The notes under the pieces were generated by a model. It was not told where the DNA came from. It ran no database searches and saw only the letters and a program-made list of their open reading frames with translations. From Trichomonas vaginalis G3 (lineage: Eukaryota > Parabasalia > Trichomonadida > Trichomonadidae), in contig NC_067206.1 of the NCBI RefSeq assembly GCF_026262505.1, positions 35,417,896-35,481,895 on the forward strand: DNA of 64,000 bases, written 5' to 3'. Positions 19,296 to 27,812 of this stretch are shown piece after piece. The position numbers were made by a program, and so were the translations under genes. Numbering within the stretch: position 1 is the first letter of the stretch; the number at the start of each line of letters is the position of its first letter.

Positions 19296-19327
<32 letters not shown>
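19252..19327. repeat. Right terminal repeat of Polinton A with stem-loop
   Basis: ACATCTTC, then a 33-nt stem-loop at 19259-19291 (outer stem GGGGCT/AGCCCC, inner stem GGCAC/GTGCC, loop GAA), then ACTACC and a run of about 30 T. It is the inverted equivalent of the left ends of B and C. Confidence 0.85.
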
Positions 19328-19329
<2 letters not shown>

Positions 19330-19330
19330 T

Positions 19331-19480
19331 TCTATGACAAACTACCCCAAATCTAGAAATTATTTCATAACAAATCGAAAAAGAAGTGCTTTCACTCCAA
19401 ATTACCATATTGATTATCTCATGCCTTGCCGAAGTGAAACAGCTATGCATGTAATACTAAAAGATGAAATTAATAGGTAG
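19331..19480 (+). pseudogene. Host ORF remnant next to Polinton A
   Basis: Directly after the T run an open stretch reads MTNYPKSRNYFITNRKRS and ends at a stop at 19480. It shows no element character and could be the 3' end of a host gene cut by the insertion of A, whose other flank is outside the window. Function not recognisable. Confidence 0.3.
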
Positions 19481-19575
19481 AGCCTGCTCATCAAATCGAA
19501 ATTAACTATTATATGTATTATGTTATTCGATTCCATTATTGTTAAATAATTCTAAGAAGAATTCTGCCATTTTTG

Positions 19576-20526
19576 ATGAATTTTGATTTGATTTCTGAAC
19601 TTAAACAATGCCCGACTATTGATCATTTTATTGATTTTGCATCAAAATTGCTTAGAGAAGCAGGATTTCAACATTTATCTATAACAGATCCATGGGCTTC
19701 AATTCCAAATAAGTTTTTCGTGACTCAAGATTCTAAGAATATCGTAATAGTGAATCAAACTAATACAGATAAACAAATTGTATTCCAAACAGATTTTGGA
19801 AAGCCTTGCTTTATGCTTAAAACGAATAATGCAGATTTATCACGTGGTTTTAATATAGTCAGATGCGGGAAAGTTGCTTTAAATGGATTTTATGCATTAA
19901 AACTAGCAGGAAAAATATTATACAAAGACTCAAATCAAATTAAAACAAAATTATTCATCGGTGAGCAACCAATTGCATTTCTTCCAGATCCACAAAATGC
20001 TAATATCGATAGAGAGAACTACAATCCAGTAATTTCATTGGAAGATTCAGATGATGTAATAAATCCAGATCAATCCACTGCTATTTACAAATATATTTAC
20101 AGATACACAGGCGTTAAGCAATCAGATATTATTGATTCAGAGCTTTACTTTATTGATTCCGATAATCCAATTGAATTTGGTCCAAATAAAGAATTCATTC
20201 GAGCATTTAGACTGAATGCATACAGTCATATATTATTCCTCCTTCATGAGACAATGAATGCTACACCAAAGACTCAATCAATCTTTACTTGTATATATGA
20301 AAATAAGGATTCTGAGGCTGACAATCCCTTCTTTAATAGTGTGTGCAACAAAATGAATATCAGTAAAGACGATAACATGGAATTCGTTAAACAGAACTTC
20401 ATAAATGATGATGAAAATGTACCAAAATTTTCAATTGAGATATGTGATAAGATATCAGTGTATGCAACACAATCTATGTTAAGGAAAATTATGAGTGGTC
20501 AACGAACACACCCCTTATTACATTAA
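19576..20526 (+). pseudogene. M18 aspartyl-aminopeptidase-like host gene, truncated
   Basis: Open frame of 316 residues from the ATG at 19576. Segments follow the M18 order: an N-terminal FIDFASKLLREAGFQHL helix, then FFVTQDSKNIVI, FQTDFGKPCFMLKTN where M18 has the HTDSP-type metal site, KLAGKILYKD, DSELYFIDSD, and NKEFIRAFRLNAYSH where M18 has RLDN. The usual first His and the Asp of RLDN appear as Gln and Asn. The C-terminal third of the usual ~450 residues is absent (it ends MSGQRTHPLLH). It is thus likely an inactive or decaying host paralogue. The match is by pattern recognition only. A single host gene is sandwiched between Polintons A and B. Confidence 0.55.
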
Positions 20527-20862
20527 ATGTTGTTTGATTTATTGAAATTTAAATTCCTTATTTTTATTTTTATAAATTAAAGTTCTTCTTGCAAAGAGGA
20601 TATTCTAGAGTAGTATTAGATATTTTTCTAAAATTGTTTTGTGGTTTTTCCCAAAATTTTCTTCGATAAAGCATGCTTTAGGCAAAATGCGTGGCTTTAA
20701 AGATTATCATACACAGCGATTCTTTAAAAATGAATAATTTTTAGCAAAATATATTTACAACGACTTTTCAGTTTTTATTGTTATAGACCGAAAATAGATT
20801 TTTTCGGTTTTCTCTTCAAATAATTGAAAGAATGATACTATTATAGGTTTATTATATTATAT
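20527..20862. other. AT-rich host intergenic DNA
   Basis: No gene is supported. Contains a small inverted pair CCGAAAA/TTTTCGG near 20800. Nothing else recognised. Confidence 0.5.
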
Positions 20863-21584
20863 TGGAATAAACAGAAATTCATCAAAAGTGACAGCTCTCA
20901 ATTTTTTGACATTTGTAAATTCTAAATTGAATGAGAAAAATGAAATAATACTAAGCATAATACAATATTCTAGATTTAATTATAATTAGGAAAAGTTAGT
21001 TTTGAGAGTACTTTTCATAGGCATATAGAATGAAATCTTCTGAAAAATAATATCACATAAACTCATATTATTTTCTAATATATAACTATTTTATATAAAA
21101 ATCAAATTCAATGATCTTAAAAGCGAAGGATAAACCTCAAAATTTACGAATATAATGAGTGGGAATATAATGCTTATCTATCATAAAACCATATGAAATA
21201 TCAATTTTTGCTTTACGCCTAATTTTTGACGACAATTAGCAAAAAATGTTAAATGTTAACACTCAGTCCATTTGAATATGAAAAATAAAATTGACTTTGA
21301 TTAAATGTTTTTATTTATCATGCAATTCTTCTTGCGACCAAAGATTTGAATAAAATTTCAAAAAATAAGATAGCTTAAAAAATAATATACGGTAGTGTTT
21401 ACTAATAGATGAATAGTATATAAATTCTATTAAAATGGATTTGATCCAAAAAAATATATAAAATTTGATCATAAATAAAATCGTTTTAAATTACTTCTTC
21501 ATTTAAATTATAACAATTATTTTTGGTTTTATATTTTTTTGGATCAAATCCATTTTAATAGAATTTATATACTATTCATCTATT
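20863..21584. mobile_element. Non-coding DNA transposon (foldback/MITE-like), left half
   Basis: Starts with the terminal inverted repeat AAACAGAAATTCATCAAAAG (about 20870), whose inverse ends the right half near 47060. Inside lies a long palindrome. The arm at about 21000-21462 is repeated in inverse at 21531-21584 and continues, beyond Polinton B, at 46530-46905, with about 68 bases between arms. No protein-coding capacity was found. Polinton B sits inside the second arm. Total length without B would be about 1.25 kb. A shorter copy lies at 49249-49903. Confidence 0.75.
21579..21584. other. 6-bp target-site duplication of Polinton B, left copy
   Basis: TCTATT directly precedes the A run of the left end; the same TCTATT follows the T run at 46524-46529. 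The sequence on both sides agrees with the uninterrupted palindrome arm at 21400-21412, which confirms the insertion point. Confidence 0.8.
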
Positions 21585-21660
21585 AAAAAAAAAAAAAAAA
21601 AAAAGGTAGTGGGGCCTCCAGGCACTTCGTGCCCTCTAGCCCCTGAAGATGTTTAGTATA
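21585..21660. repeat. Left terminal repeat of Polinton B
   Basis: About 20 A, GGTAGT, a 33-nt stem-loop at 21611-21643 (outer GGGGC/GCCCC, inner GGCAC-TTC-GTGCC), then GAAGATGTTTAGTATA. The inverse of the right end matches through the GTTTAGTATA box, giving a short terminal repeat of roughly 75 bp. Confidence 0.85.
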
Positions 21661-21909
21661 CAATGAAGTATAAAATGAGGTTTTTTGGGTGAAGGGGGCT
21701 TCCCAGGCACTTCGTGCCTTCTAGCCCTAAAAATTTTTGAAAGTCGTTGTCGTTGACTTTTCGGTAGAGGACTCAAAATAGTATAACTATGTCCGGACAA
21801 GTAAGGGTCTATCGTCGCTACAGAAAAGTTACGGGCGTTCCAAGAAATATACTTTTGAGAAGCCTTCTCTGTCACTTTTCAGGGAAAAAACATTTTTATT
21901 AAATATAAA
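21661..21909. repeat. Subterminal region with a second copy of the terminal stem-loop
   Basis: At 21695-21728 a near copy of the terminal stem-loop occurs inside the element, again with GGCAC-TTC-GTGCC, followed by non-coding sequence and a TTTTTATTAAATATAAA leader of the methyltransferase. No gene is supported here. The inner copy may be a relic of a nested end or of end duplication. Confidence 0.65.
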
Positions 21910-22727
21910 ATGAATTTTACAAAACCACCGTTACCCTTCTTTGGAAATAAGAGTAGATGTAAAGATATTCTATTGAGAGAACTTAAGAAACTACCGAATG
22001 GTCTAACATTTGTAGATTTGTTCGGTGGAAGTTTCTATATATCCCATTTGTGCCATACTGTATTTCCTGACTCAAAGATTATATGCAATGACTTCGACAA
22101 CTATATGAACCGTCTCAAACATATACCAGACACAAACAAAATATTGAAAGAGTTAAAAGAAAAGATACCTATAGGTAAGATGGAACGTATACCATTAGAT
22201 AAGAAAAATACTGTCAGAGAGGTTTTGAAAAAAGCAGAGTATATTGACTGGGATAGTATATCTTCTAGACTATTGTATAGTGGTTCTATAAGAGTTCATG
22301 ACATTGAAACACTTATGTCAAACGTTTTATATCTTAACTATACAAAGGTTTTCAAAGAGAACATAGAAAAATATACTGAGGGTATAGAGTTTGTGAGATG
22401 TCGTTGGACAGAGTTGTATGAAAAATATAAAACAAGGAAAATGTTTTCTTTATAGTAGACCCGCCGTTCTATAACACATGCGATTTTCAATACCAAGTAG
22501 ACTGGACTTTGAGAGACTCTTTAGAAACTTTAGACGTTTTACATAACCATCCATGCTTTTACTTTACATCCGATAAAAGTGGTTTGGAAACCGTTATGAG
22601 ATGGTTAGAGGACATACATGACTATGATTTTAGATACGATAAGATAGAATATGAGAGAGGTCCTATAAACCGGAAAAAGTGTCATAACAAAGAAATTTTA
22701 TTGGTAAGTAAATGTGGTTTGAAATAG
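21910..22727 (+). pseudogene. Adenine methyltransferase locus of Polinton B
   Basis: Close homologue of the whole gene at 17955-18824 in A, with the same KPPLPFFGNKSRCKD opening and FVDLFGGSFYISHLC motif I. It is the first gene at the left end, pointing inward, mirroring A where it is the last gene before the right end. The locus is broken (about one or two breaks). Its end overlaps the start of the next small gene. Confidence 0.8.
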
Positions 22728-22843
22728 GACTACTTGTTTTAGGTTTTTTCCATTGTGTCATTTACTTATTTGACGTGGCAGAAAGATATAGAGAATATGA
22801 AGATGAACCAATGTCTGCAAATGTTCAGCATATGTACTCGTAA
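22712..22843 (+). CDS. Small single-span membrane protein, 43 residues
   Basis: Open frame MWFEIGLLVLGFFHCVIYLF, then a charged tail (DVAERYREYEDEPMSANV). Residues 4-20 form one hydrophobic segment long enough to span a membrane, followed by an acidic C-terminus. It starts 16 bases before the end of the methyltransferase locus. Small membrane proteins are common in virus-like elements, but the family is not recognised. Confidence 0.5.
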   Translation: MWFEIGLLVLGFFHCVIYLFDVAERYREYEDEPMSANVQHMYS

Positions 22844-22866
22844 GAGATATTTTTATCTAATATTAA

Positions 22867-23229
22867 ATGGACGCACAGAACTTAGCGAATGCACAGCAAC
22901 CCGGACAACCAAACCCAGAGAATATTCCAAATGAAGTTAGAATACAAACTGCAATGGCAAACTATGGTCAAGTGCCAACAGATGTACAAATGCAAACTGC
23001 CATGTCAAATGACGCTGCGTTAGGCTTACCACCATGGTATGCAAATATGAGATGGAAAGAGTTTTATACAAACCCTGAAGTGGGATATAAACAACTCTAT
23101 GCAGATGACGCGAACACAGGAGTTGACCCAGAGTATGTTTTCTACCAGAGGAGAAATAGAATGTATGAGCTCCAGTTAAAGAATGCAATGGAACTCAACA
23201 GGAAACGTAAGAGACTAGGCGGACATTAG
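22867..23229 (+). CDS. Small putative virion protein, 120 residues
   Basis: Leader ATTTTTATCTAATATTAA precedes the ATG. The N-terminal half has a repeated phrase (VRIQTAMANYGQVP / VQMQTAMSNDAALG). The C-terminal half is aromatic-rich (PPWYANMRWKEFYTNPEVGY) and ends with a basic tail RKRKRLGGH. Not recognised. Its position among structural-type genes and its basic tail suggest a minor particle protein. Confidence 0.55.
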   Translation: MDAQNLANAQQPGQPNPENIPNEVRIQTAMANYGQVPTDVQMQTAMSNDAALGLPPWYANMRWKEFYTNPEVGYKQLYADDANTGVDPEYVFYQRRNRMYELQLKNAMELNRKRKRLGGH

Positions 23230-23247
23230 ATTTTTACATATAGTAAA

Positions 23248-23490
23248 ATGGGTTTCTTTGGAAGAATAGGAAACTTCTTTCGAAATGTTGGAAGAGGTAT
23301 ATGGAATGGAATAAAATCTGTCGGAAGAGGAATTTGGAACGGAGTCAAAAATATTGGTAAAAGAGTAGGTCAGTTCGTTGGTATTATACCTAAAGACCCT
23401 GAACCAGAAGAACAAGCTCCTGTTATACAACAGCCTGAACCTGCACCACAGTCAAGTTGGCAACCAAATCCAACACCTCAACCGTATTAA
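23248..23490 (+). CDS. Amphipathic Gly-rich small protein, pVI-like composition
   Basis: 80 residues. The N-terminal 45 have a repeated amphipathic pattern (MGFFGRIGNFFRNVGRGIWN, then GIKSVGRGIWNGVKNIGKRV) followed by a Pro/Gln-rich tail. A Gly-rich amphipathic start is typical of membrane-active minor capsid proteins such as adenovirus pVI; the homology is unproven. The gene at 26612-27009 starts in a similar way (MGLFGALAGVASRFLPAVG). It ends 2 bases before the convergent structural gene. Confidence 0.55.
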   Translation: MGFFGRIGNFFRNVGRGIWNGIKSVGRGIWNGVKNIGKRVGQFVGIIPKDPEPEEQAPVIQQPEPAPQSSWQPNPTPQPY

Positions 23491-23492
23491 AA

Positions 23493-24341
23493 TTATATTT
23501 TTACCGTTCGATAGTAGTTGTATATGAGACTAAGTTCTAAGTAAAACGCATGGTATAATGGAACTATTCTCTTTCTTCCATCTGTTGTAAACCATACTTG
23601 AAAGTCTGAAATACTTCCACTCGGTGGTTCATATAGCTTTGTAGGTTTTTCGTAAAAGTCATTTGCCAAGCATAAAAAAGAGTTTTGTGCACCAGAAAAT
23701 GAAGCATGAACTATAATAGCATCTTGGTCGAAAACATTTTCATATGTTCCATTAGGGTTTTCGACTTCATAAAAGTTCGGGTGTACTGGATATTCTGCAG
23801 GCTGATTTAACATCCTCAAAAACCTATACCATGCCAAGTTGTTATATTTTGTAGAAATATAAACGTCTTCTCCAAGGTCTTCTATTCTATTGATTTTAAC
23901 AGTTGCATTTTTCCTGTCATATAAAATATCGAGATGGTACTCTCCTTCGTCAATGTTGTACTGTTTTGCATATTCGAGATAGATATCGTTTATTTTTTCT
24001 TGAAAAGCTTGAAGAGTTGTTTCTAAGTTTACAAGCAAATTCACTTGTAAAAGTTTTCCCTGTTCAAATTTCTCATACGTACGTTTTTCTTTGTTATAGT
24101 ATCGAATTTCAAAACCGACCGTAAATGGGAAACCATGTATGGCTTCTGAAATGAACTTCATTCTACGAAAGCCAATAGCTTTTGTGACGGATGGGTCTCT
24201 TAACCATCTTAGTGGGTAGTCAAAACGATAGCCTTCATGCTTTACGGTCTCTGTCTCAAACTTTTGACCTACATTCGTAAAAAGTTCATCTAATGGTTTA
24301 GTTGTAGCAACTCTTGAATTTTCTTTTTCTATTGAAAGCAT
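23493..24341 (-). CDS. Putative virion structural protein 1 of Polinton B
   Basis: 282 residues, whole. Paralogue of the gene at 30023-30883: both share KPLDxxFTN near the start, a YP(L/I)RWL strand, KAIGFRR, an HASFS...NSFLC segment, FYEPPS, and SDFQVWFTT followed by a hydrophobic end. More distantly it resembles 13372-14226 in A. Beta-rich with no membrane segment, consistent with a minor capsid or spike component. It is divergent from the fibre gene across 18 bp. Confidence 0.6.
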   Translation of the reverse strand: MLSIEKENSRVATTKPLDELFTNVGQKFETETVKHEGYRFDYPLRWLRDPSVTKAIGFRRMKFISEAIHGFPFTVGFEIRYYNKEKRTYEKFEQGKLLQVNLLVNLETTLQAFQEKINDIYLEYAKQYNIDEGEYHLDILYDRKNATVKINRIEDLGEDVYISTKYNNLAWYRFLRMLNQPAEYPVHPNFYEVENPNGTYENVFDQDAIIVHASFSGAQNSFLCLANDFYEKPTKLYEPPSGSISDFQVWFTTDGRKRIVPLYHAFYLELSLIYNYYRTVKI

Positions 24342-24359
24342 TTTTTATCTAGAATAAAA
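24342..24359. promoter_or_regulatory. 18-bp divergent promoter region (structural protein / fibre)
   Basis: TTTTTTATCTAGAATAAA separates two divergent ATGs. The TTTTTA...TA leader resembles those before other structural genes (22850, 23231, 30005, 41155). Confidence 0.45.
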
Positions 24360-25640
24360 ATGTCGAAAGAAACAGCGTCTATGAGAGAAATACAACACAA
24401 CCGACAACTCATTGTACAAGCTCTAAATAAGAACACAACAAACTTTTCAAACTATTCTAAGATATCTGAGTCATTGAAAGAAGGAAACTTAAAACTGACG
24501 ATAAACCCAATGACAGACGAGTTTCTGTTTCAAGACAGTAAGAACCATACTGTTTGTATAAATCCAACAAAAGGAACTTTAAACGAGAAACCTATAGATG
24601 AACTTCTTTTGAAGGCAGATATTGACAACAAAGCTGACAAAGAGTATGTTGACGATGAGTTAGCATATGTGGCTAGTGCGTTAGTGAAGAAGGCAGATAA
24701 GGAATATGTGGATGAAAAAGACAATGAAATTATAGAAAGGGTTGAATGGTACCATGAACGGACATCAAAGACTTTTAAATTTAAAGCTGATACAGGGTGG
24801 GTTTCAGGATGTTTAGACCTTAAAGCTGACAAGAACCATACACATACCATTGCAAATATTACAAACTTACAAGAAACCTTAAACAGGAAAAGTGACGTTG
24901 GACATACACATACCATTGCAAATATTACAAACTTACAAGAAACCTTAAACAGTAAAAGTGACGTTGGACATACACATAACTTCTTCTCAACTGTTGGTAT
25001 AGAAAGTATTTTAGGAACGATTGAAGAAACTGGTGGGGGTGGATTATATTTTAAACCTCCTAACTTTCCAGAAGGTTTAACATCGGATAAAGACATTAGA
25101 TGTAGAAATGTCTATGTCATGGAGGATGAAAACAAAGTTAAATTCACTGCTCAAGATTTATATGATAAAAAAGCTGACAAAACAGAGCTTCAAACGTTAA
25201 AGACAGAAATACTTCAAACACTATATCCTATAGGTTCTATTTACACGTCAATGAACTCTACCAGACCAGAAGTAGTACTTGGTCTCGGAACTTGGACTCA
25301 AATAGTCGACAGGTTTTTGTATTGTGCAAACTCTTCAAAGGAAACAGGTGGAAGTAAAACGATTTCAGGTGAAATTTACCTGCGCACAGTCACTACATAG
25401 ATTTAAGTACAACTAACGCAGGTTGGCATAGCATAGATATTGGGATTGGTCAGCAATGACAAAAGGTAAAGGATATGATGTTAAAGACAACGTTAAGTTT
25501 GCTATAGATTGTTACTGGAGTAACACTGAGGGAGAGGAAACCATATACATCGCGTTTCAGGGTATACGCAAACAACGGGACAAAGTAAAGACTACATGCC
25601 ACCTTACATGACAGTTTACGCATGGTATAGAAATGCTTAG
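24360..25640 (+). pseudogene. Phage-type tail-fibre/collar locus of Polinton B
   Basis: Shorter relative of the fibre locus in A. Coiled or helical N-terminus, then KADKxYVDE units, two near-identical SDVGHTHTIANITNLQETLN repeats with His-Thr-His motifs as in phage long-tail fibres, then YPIGSIYTSMNSTRPE and a collar-like GTWTQIVDRF and GGSKT segment. The two ~72-bp repeats around 24840-24975 are almost identical, suggesting recent duplication. Broken, about one or two breaks. Its end overlaps the stop of the convergent integrase locus. Confidence 0.65.
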
Positions 25641-26596
25641 TCGTCATTTTCAACTTCTTTAGCATATTCGTCAGGAGTTGTCTTATATTTGTTAGGAACT
25701 GTCTTTGAAAGTATACCACCTTGAACTTTGACAAGTTTGAAACGAGGTCTGACAATAGTAGTTTTATCTTCTGCTTGCAGTCTGTACATTTTGCCATGTT
25801 TGCCTAAAACTTCATAATATTCTCTTGTATACTTTCTTCTATTTTTACGAACACGAATGTGAGTACCTGTCGAGTTCCCATTGTTGTCATAGTCAATAGT
25901 ATTTTCATATGGGTCGCGTTTAGGTATTTCTATTTTTACTTTGTCACCTTTCTGAAGTTTGAAGCCTGGCATTCTTTCTTGTTTGTCTCTTTTGACTAAA
26001 CTATTAAATATATAGTCTTTCTCTAAGTCGGGTTGTTTTTCATTTCTTCGGGGGAGTGGTTTCCCAAACCTTTTTGTTTACGGTATTGTAAATATTTAAA
26101 ACTTGTCTCATCTTTGCCATGGAGAAGTGTCTATACTTGTCGTCATATGACATTTCATTTGCTTCACCACCTTGTGGTTGGTTTAAGTCTCTTAAGATTT
26201 TTATACAACTGTCAATGACACCAAGAGCAGAATGGTTTTGGTCGACAATGAAATATTGGTTTACATTTTTTTGAACGCAGATAGTTTTTAATATCGTCTG
26301 ATTTGAAAGAACTTTCACAGTCAGATGAAAGTTTTGTTGGATGGTATTTGTCAACGAATATTGTCAAAGCAGTTTTCACATCTAAAATATTTTTTGGACT
26401 GTAATGGTATGGCTTCACAGTATCTTGTGTTTTGACCGACAAAATATTAGCCAGTATGGTGGTCCATCTTCTCTATACCTCGGAAGTTTTTCCAAGATAT
26501 CCATAAACCAAGCATTTGGTGTTGAACTAAAGATTTTTACCATGAGTGCTTTCTTTTGTCGTTAGAAACATAGGGGTCCTTGTTTGAATTCGTCAT
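25637..26596 (-). pseudogene. Retroviral-type integrase locus of Polinton B (decayed)
   Basis: Recognisable parts are a start region MTNSNKDPYVSND, a core segment with HSALGVIDS and ILRDLNQPQGG, and a C-terminal SH3/chromodomain-like part (GFKLQKGDKVKIEIPKRDP, YYEVLGKHGKMYRLQ). Same family as the whole gene at 4139-5224. Broken, about three or four breaks. In A the integrase runs with the fibre gene; in B it is convergent with it. Confidence 0.7.
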
Positions 26597-26611
26597 TTTT
26601 AACCCATAAGA

Positions 26612-27009
26612 ATGGGTTTATTTGGCGCATTAGCAGGAGTCGCATCTAGATTTTTGCCCGCAGTGGGAACACTAGCCAGAGGTGCATTTGGAATTGGAAG
26701 GAAGATTTTGAGTACATTAGGTATACTGAAGAGAGAAAGCACAACCTATTATACAAACTGTACAGAAAGGTTGGAGTAGCACGAGATGCAGCAAATCTTA
26801 TTCCAAAATCCTGAAACAAGAGAAAAGTTCAAGGATGGATGGACAATGTAGGAAGACCAGGAAACTACTATAACAAAGCAAATGACTACTATAACCAAGC
26901 AGGGCACTATATGGACCAAGGTGAAAGATTCTTTAACAGAGGATATAACCATGCACAACAGTGGGTAAACAACAACCAACCTCAACCACCTCAAACGTGG
27001 GGAATGTAA
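26612..27009 (+). pseudogene. Gly/Ala-rich amphipathic small protein locus
   Basis: Starts MGLFGALAGVASRFLPAVG, an amphipathic membrane-active type of N-terminus. The distal part encodes Tyr/Asn-rich repeats (NYYNKANDYYNQAG) and ends PQPPQTWGM. It resembles the gene at 23248 in start and Pro/Gln-rich end. Broken, about one break. Possibly a minor capsid component (inference). Confidence 0.45.
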
Positions 27010-27023
27010 AATTTTTTACTGAG

Positions 27024-27181
27024 ATGAAGAACAATACAGCATTGAGACAAATGGGTTAAGATGGATTTGTCGGCTTCCAGCAGTTACACCACCACGTGTT
27101 TGTCAAGTTCTTCCTATACCTCAGGAAGTTTTAGACCGACTTAAAAAACCTAACAACACAGTTGAAAACAAACCAAACTAA
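27024..27181 (+). pseudogene. Very small gene locus (interrupted)
   Basis: A short locus after an AATTTTTTACTGAG leader. It starts MKNNTALRQ and ends near 27181 just before an identical-looking leader (AATTTTTACTGAG) of the next gene. Pro-rich distal part. Broken; function unknown. Confidence 0.35.
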
Positions 27182-27199
27182 AATTTTTACTGAGATGAA

Positions 27200-27783
27200 A
27201 TGACCGAAGAAGTTGAAACGGTAGATTTGACACCACAAACAAAAGTTCAGAACCATTGTCAAAACCTGTCAAAGAACTTACAGATGAAGAGAAAAATTCA
27301 ATAATAGAAGGTGCCAGGTCGGGAAATACAAACTCTAACTACAAAGTCACTTTTCATAAAAATGGAACGGCAAGTATCTCAAAAAAGAAACAGACTCTCA
27401 CAAATAAAATATTGAAGTCTGAAGGAACTTTCGAGACAACAGATGGAAAAGTTTACTTCACTGACCAACAGTTCATTATAGAACATCTCATTGACTTAGA
27501 GTCGAAATATTCTAAACTTTACAACAAACACAAAAAGTTGAAAGGAAAACAGAAACAAATGGCATATGACATTTATGAAGATGTTGACGACACAACTGTT
27601 CCAGCAAGTGAGGTAAAGTCAGAGGAACCGAAAAGTGACGAAAAACCAATAGAAGAAGAAAAACCAAAAACTGAAGATAAACCAAAACCAAAGTTTAGTC
27701 TGGAGACTAAACCAAGTCAACCTTCATTAGCTGGTATGGGTTGGCGTCAAAGACTTATGGCAGCCGGTGGTTATGTAAAGTAA
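27200..27783 (+). pseudogene. Charged coiled-coil protein locus
   Basis: The main open part has an EEKNSIIEGARSG segment, a Lys-rich beta region (VTFHKNGTASISKKKQ), a coiled coil (LESKYSKLYNKHKKLKGKQK), a Glu/Lys/Pro-rich linker with EEKPKTEDKPKPK repeats, and ends WRQRLMAAGGYVK. Homologous in layout to 14568-15001 of A. Probably about one break near its beginning. It is immediately upstream of the PolB-like gene. Confidence 0.5.
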
Positions 27784-27812
27784 AGAAAAAACATTTTTTT
27801 ATTTTTATAAAA

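Larger units (their letters stand above)
1..19327. mobile_element. Polinton/Maverick A, right part (left end outside window)
   Basis: Virus-like DNA transposon of the Polinton/Maverick family. Visible parts are a penton-like capsid gene, tail-fibre-like locus, retroviral-type integrase, KilA-N gene, protein-primed PolB, major capsid locus and adenine methyltransferase. The right terminus at 19252-19327 has the same 33-nt stem-loop and A/T run as the ends of elements B and C. The element is broken: roughly ten breaks spread over the fibre, PolB, capsid and small-gene loci, while integrase, methyltransferase and KilA-N look whole. Age: several open genes mean it is not ancient, but its capsid locus is more decayed than that of B. 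Confidence 0.9.
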
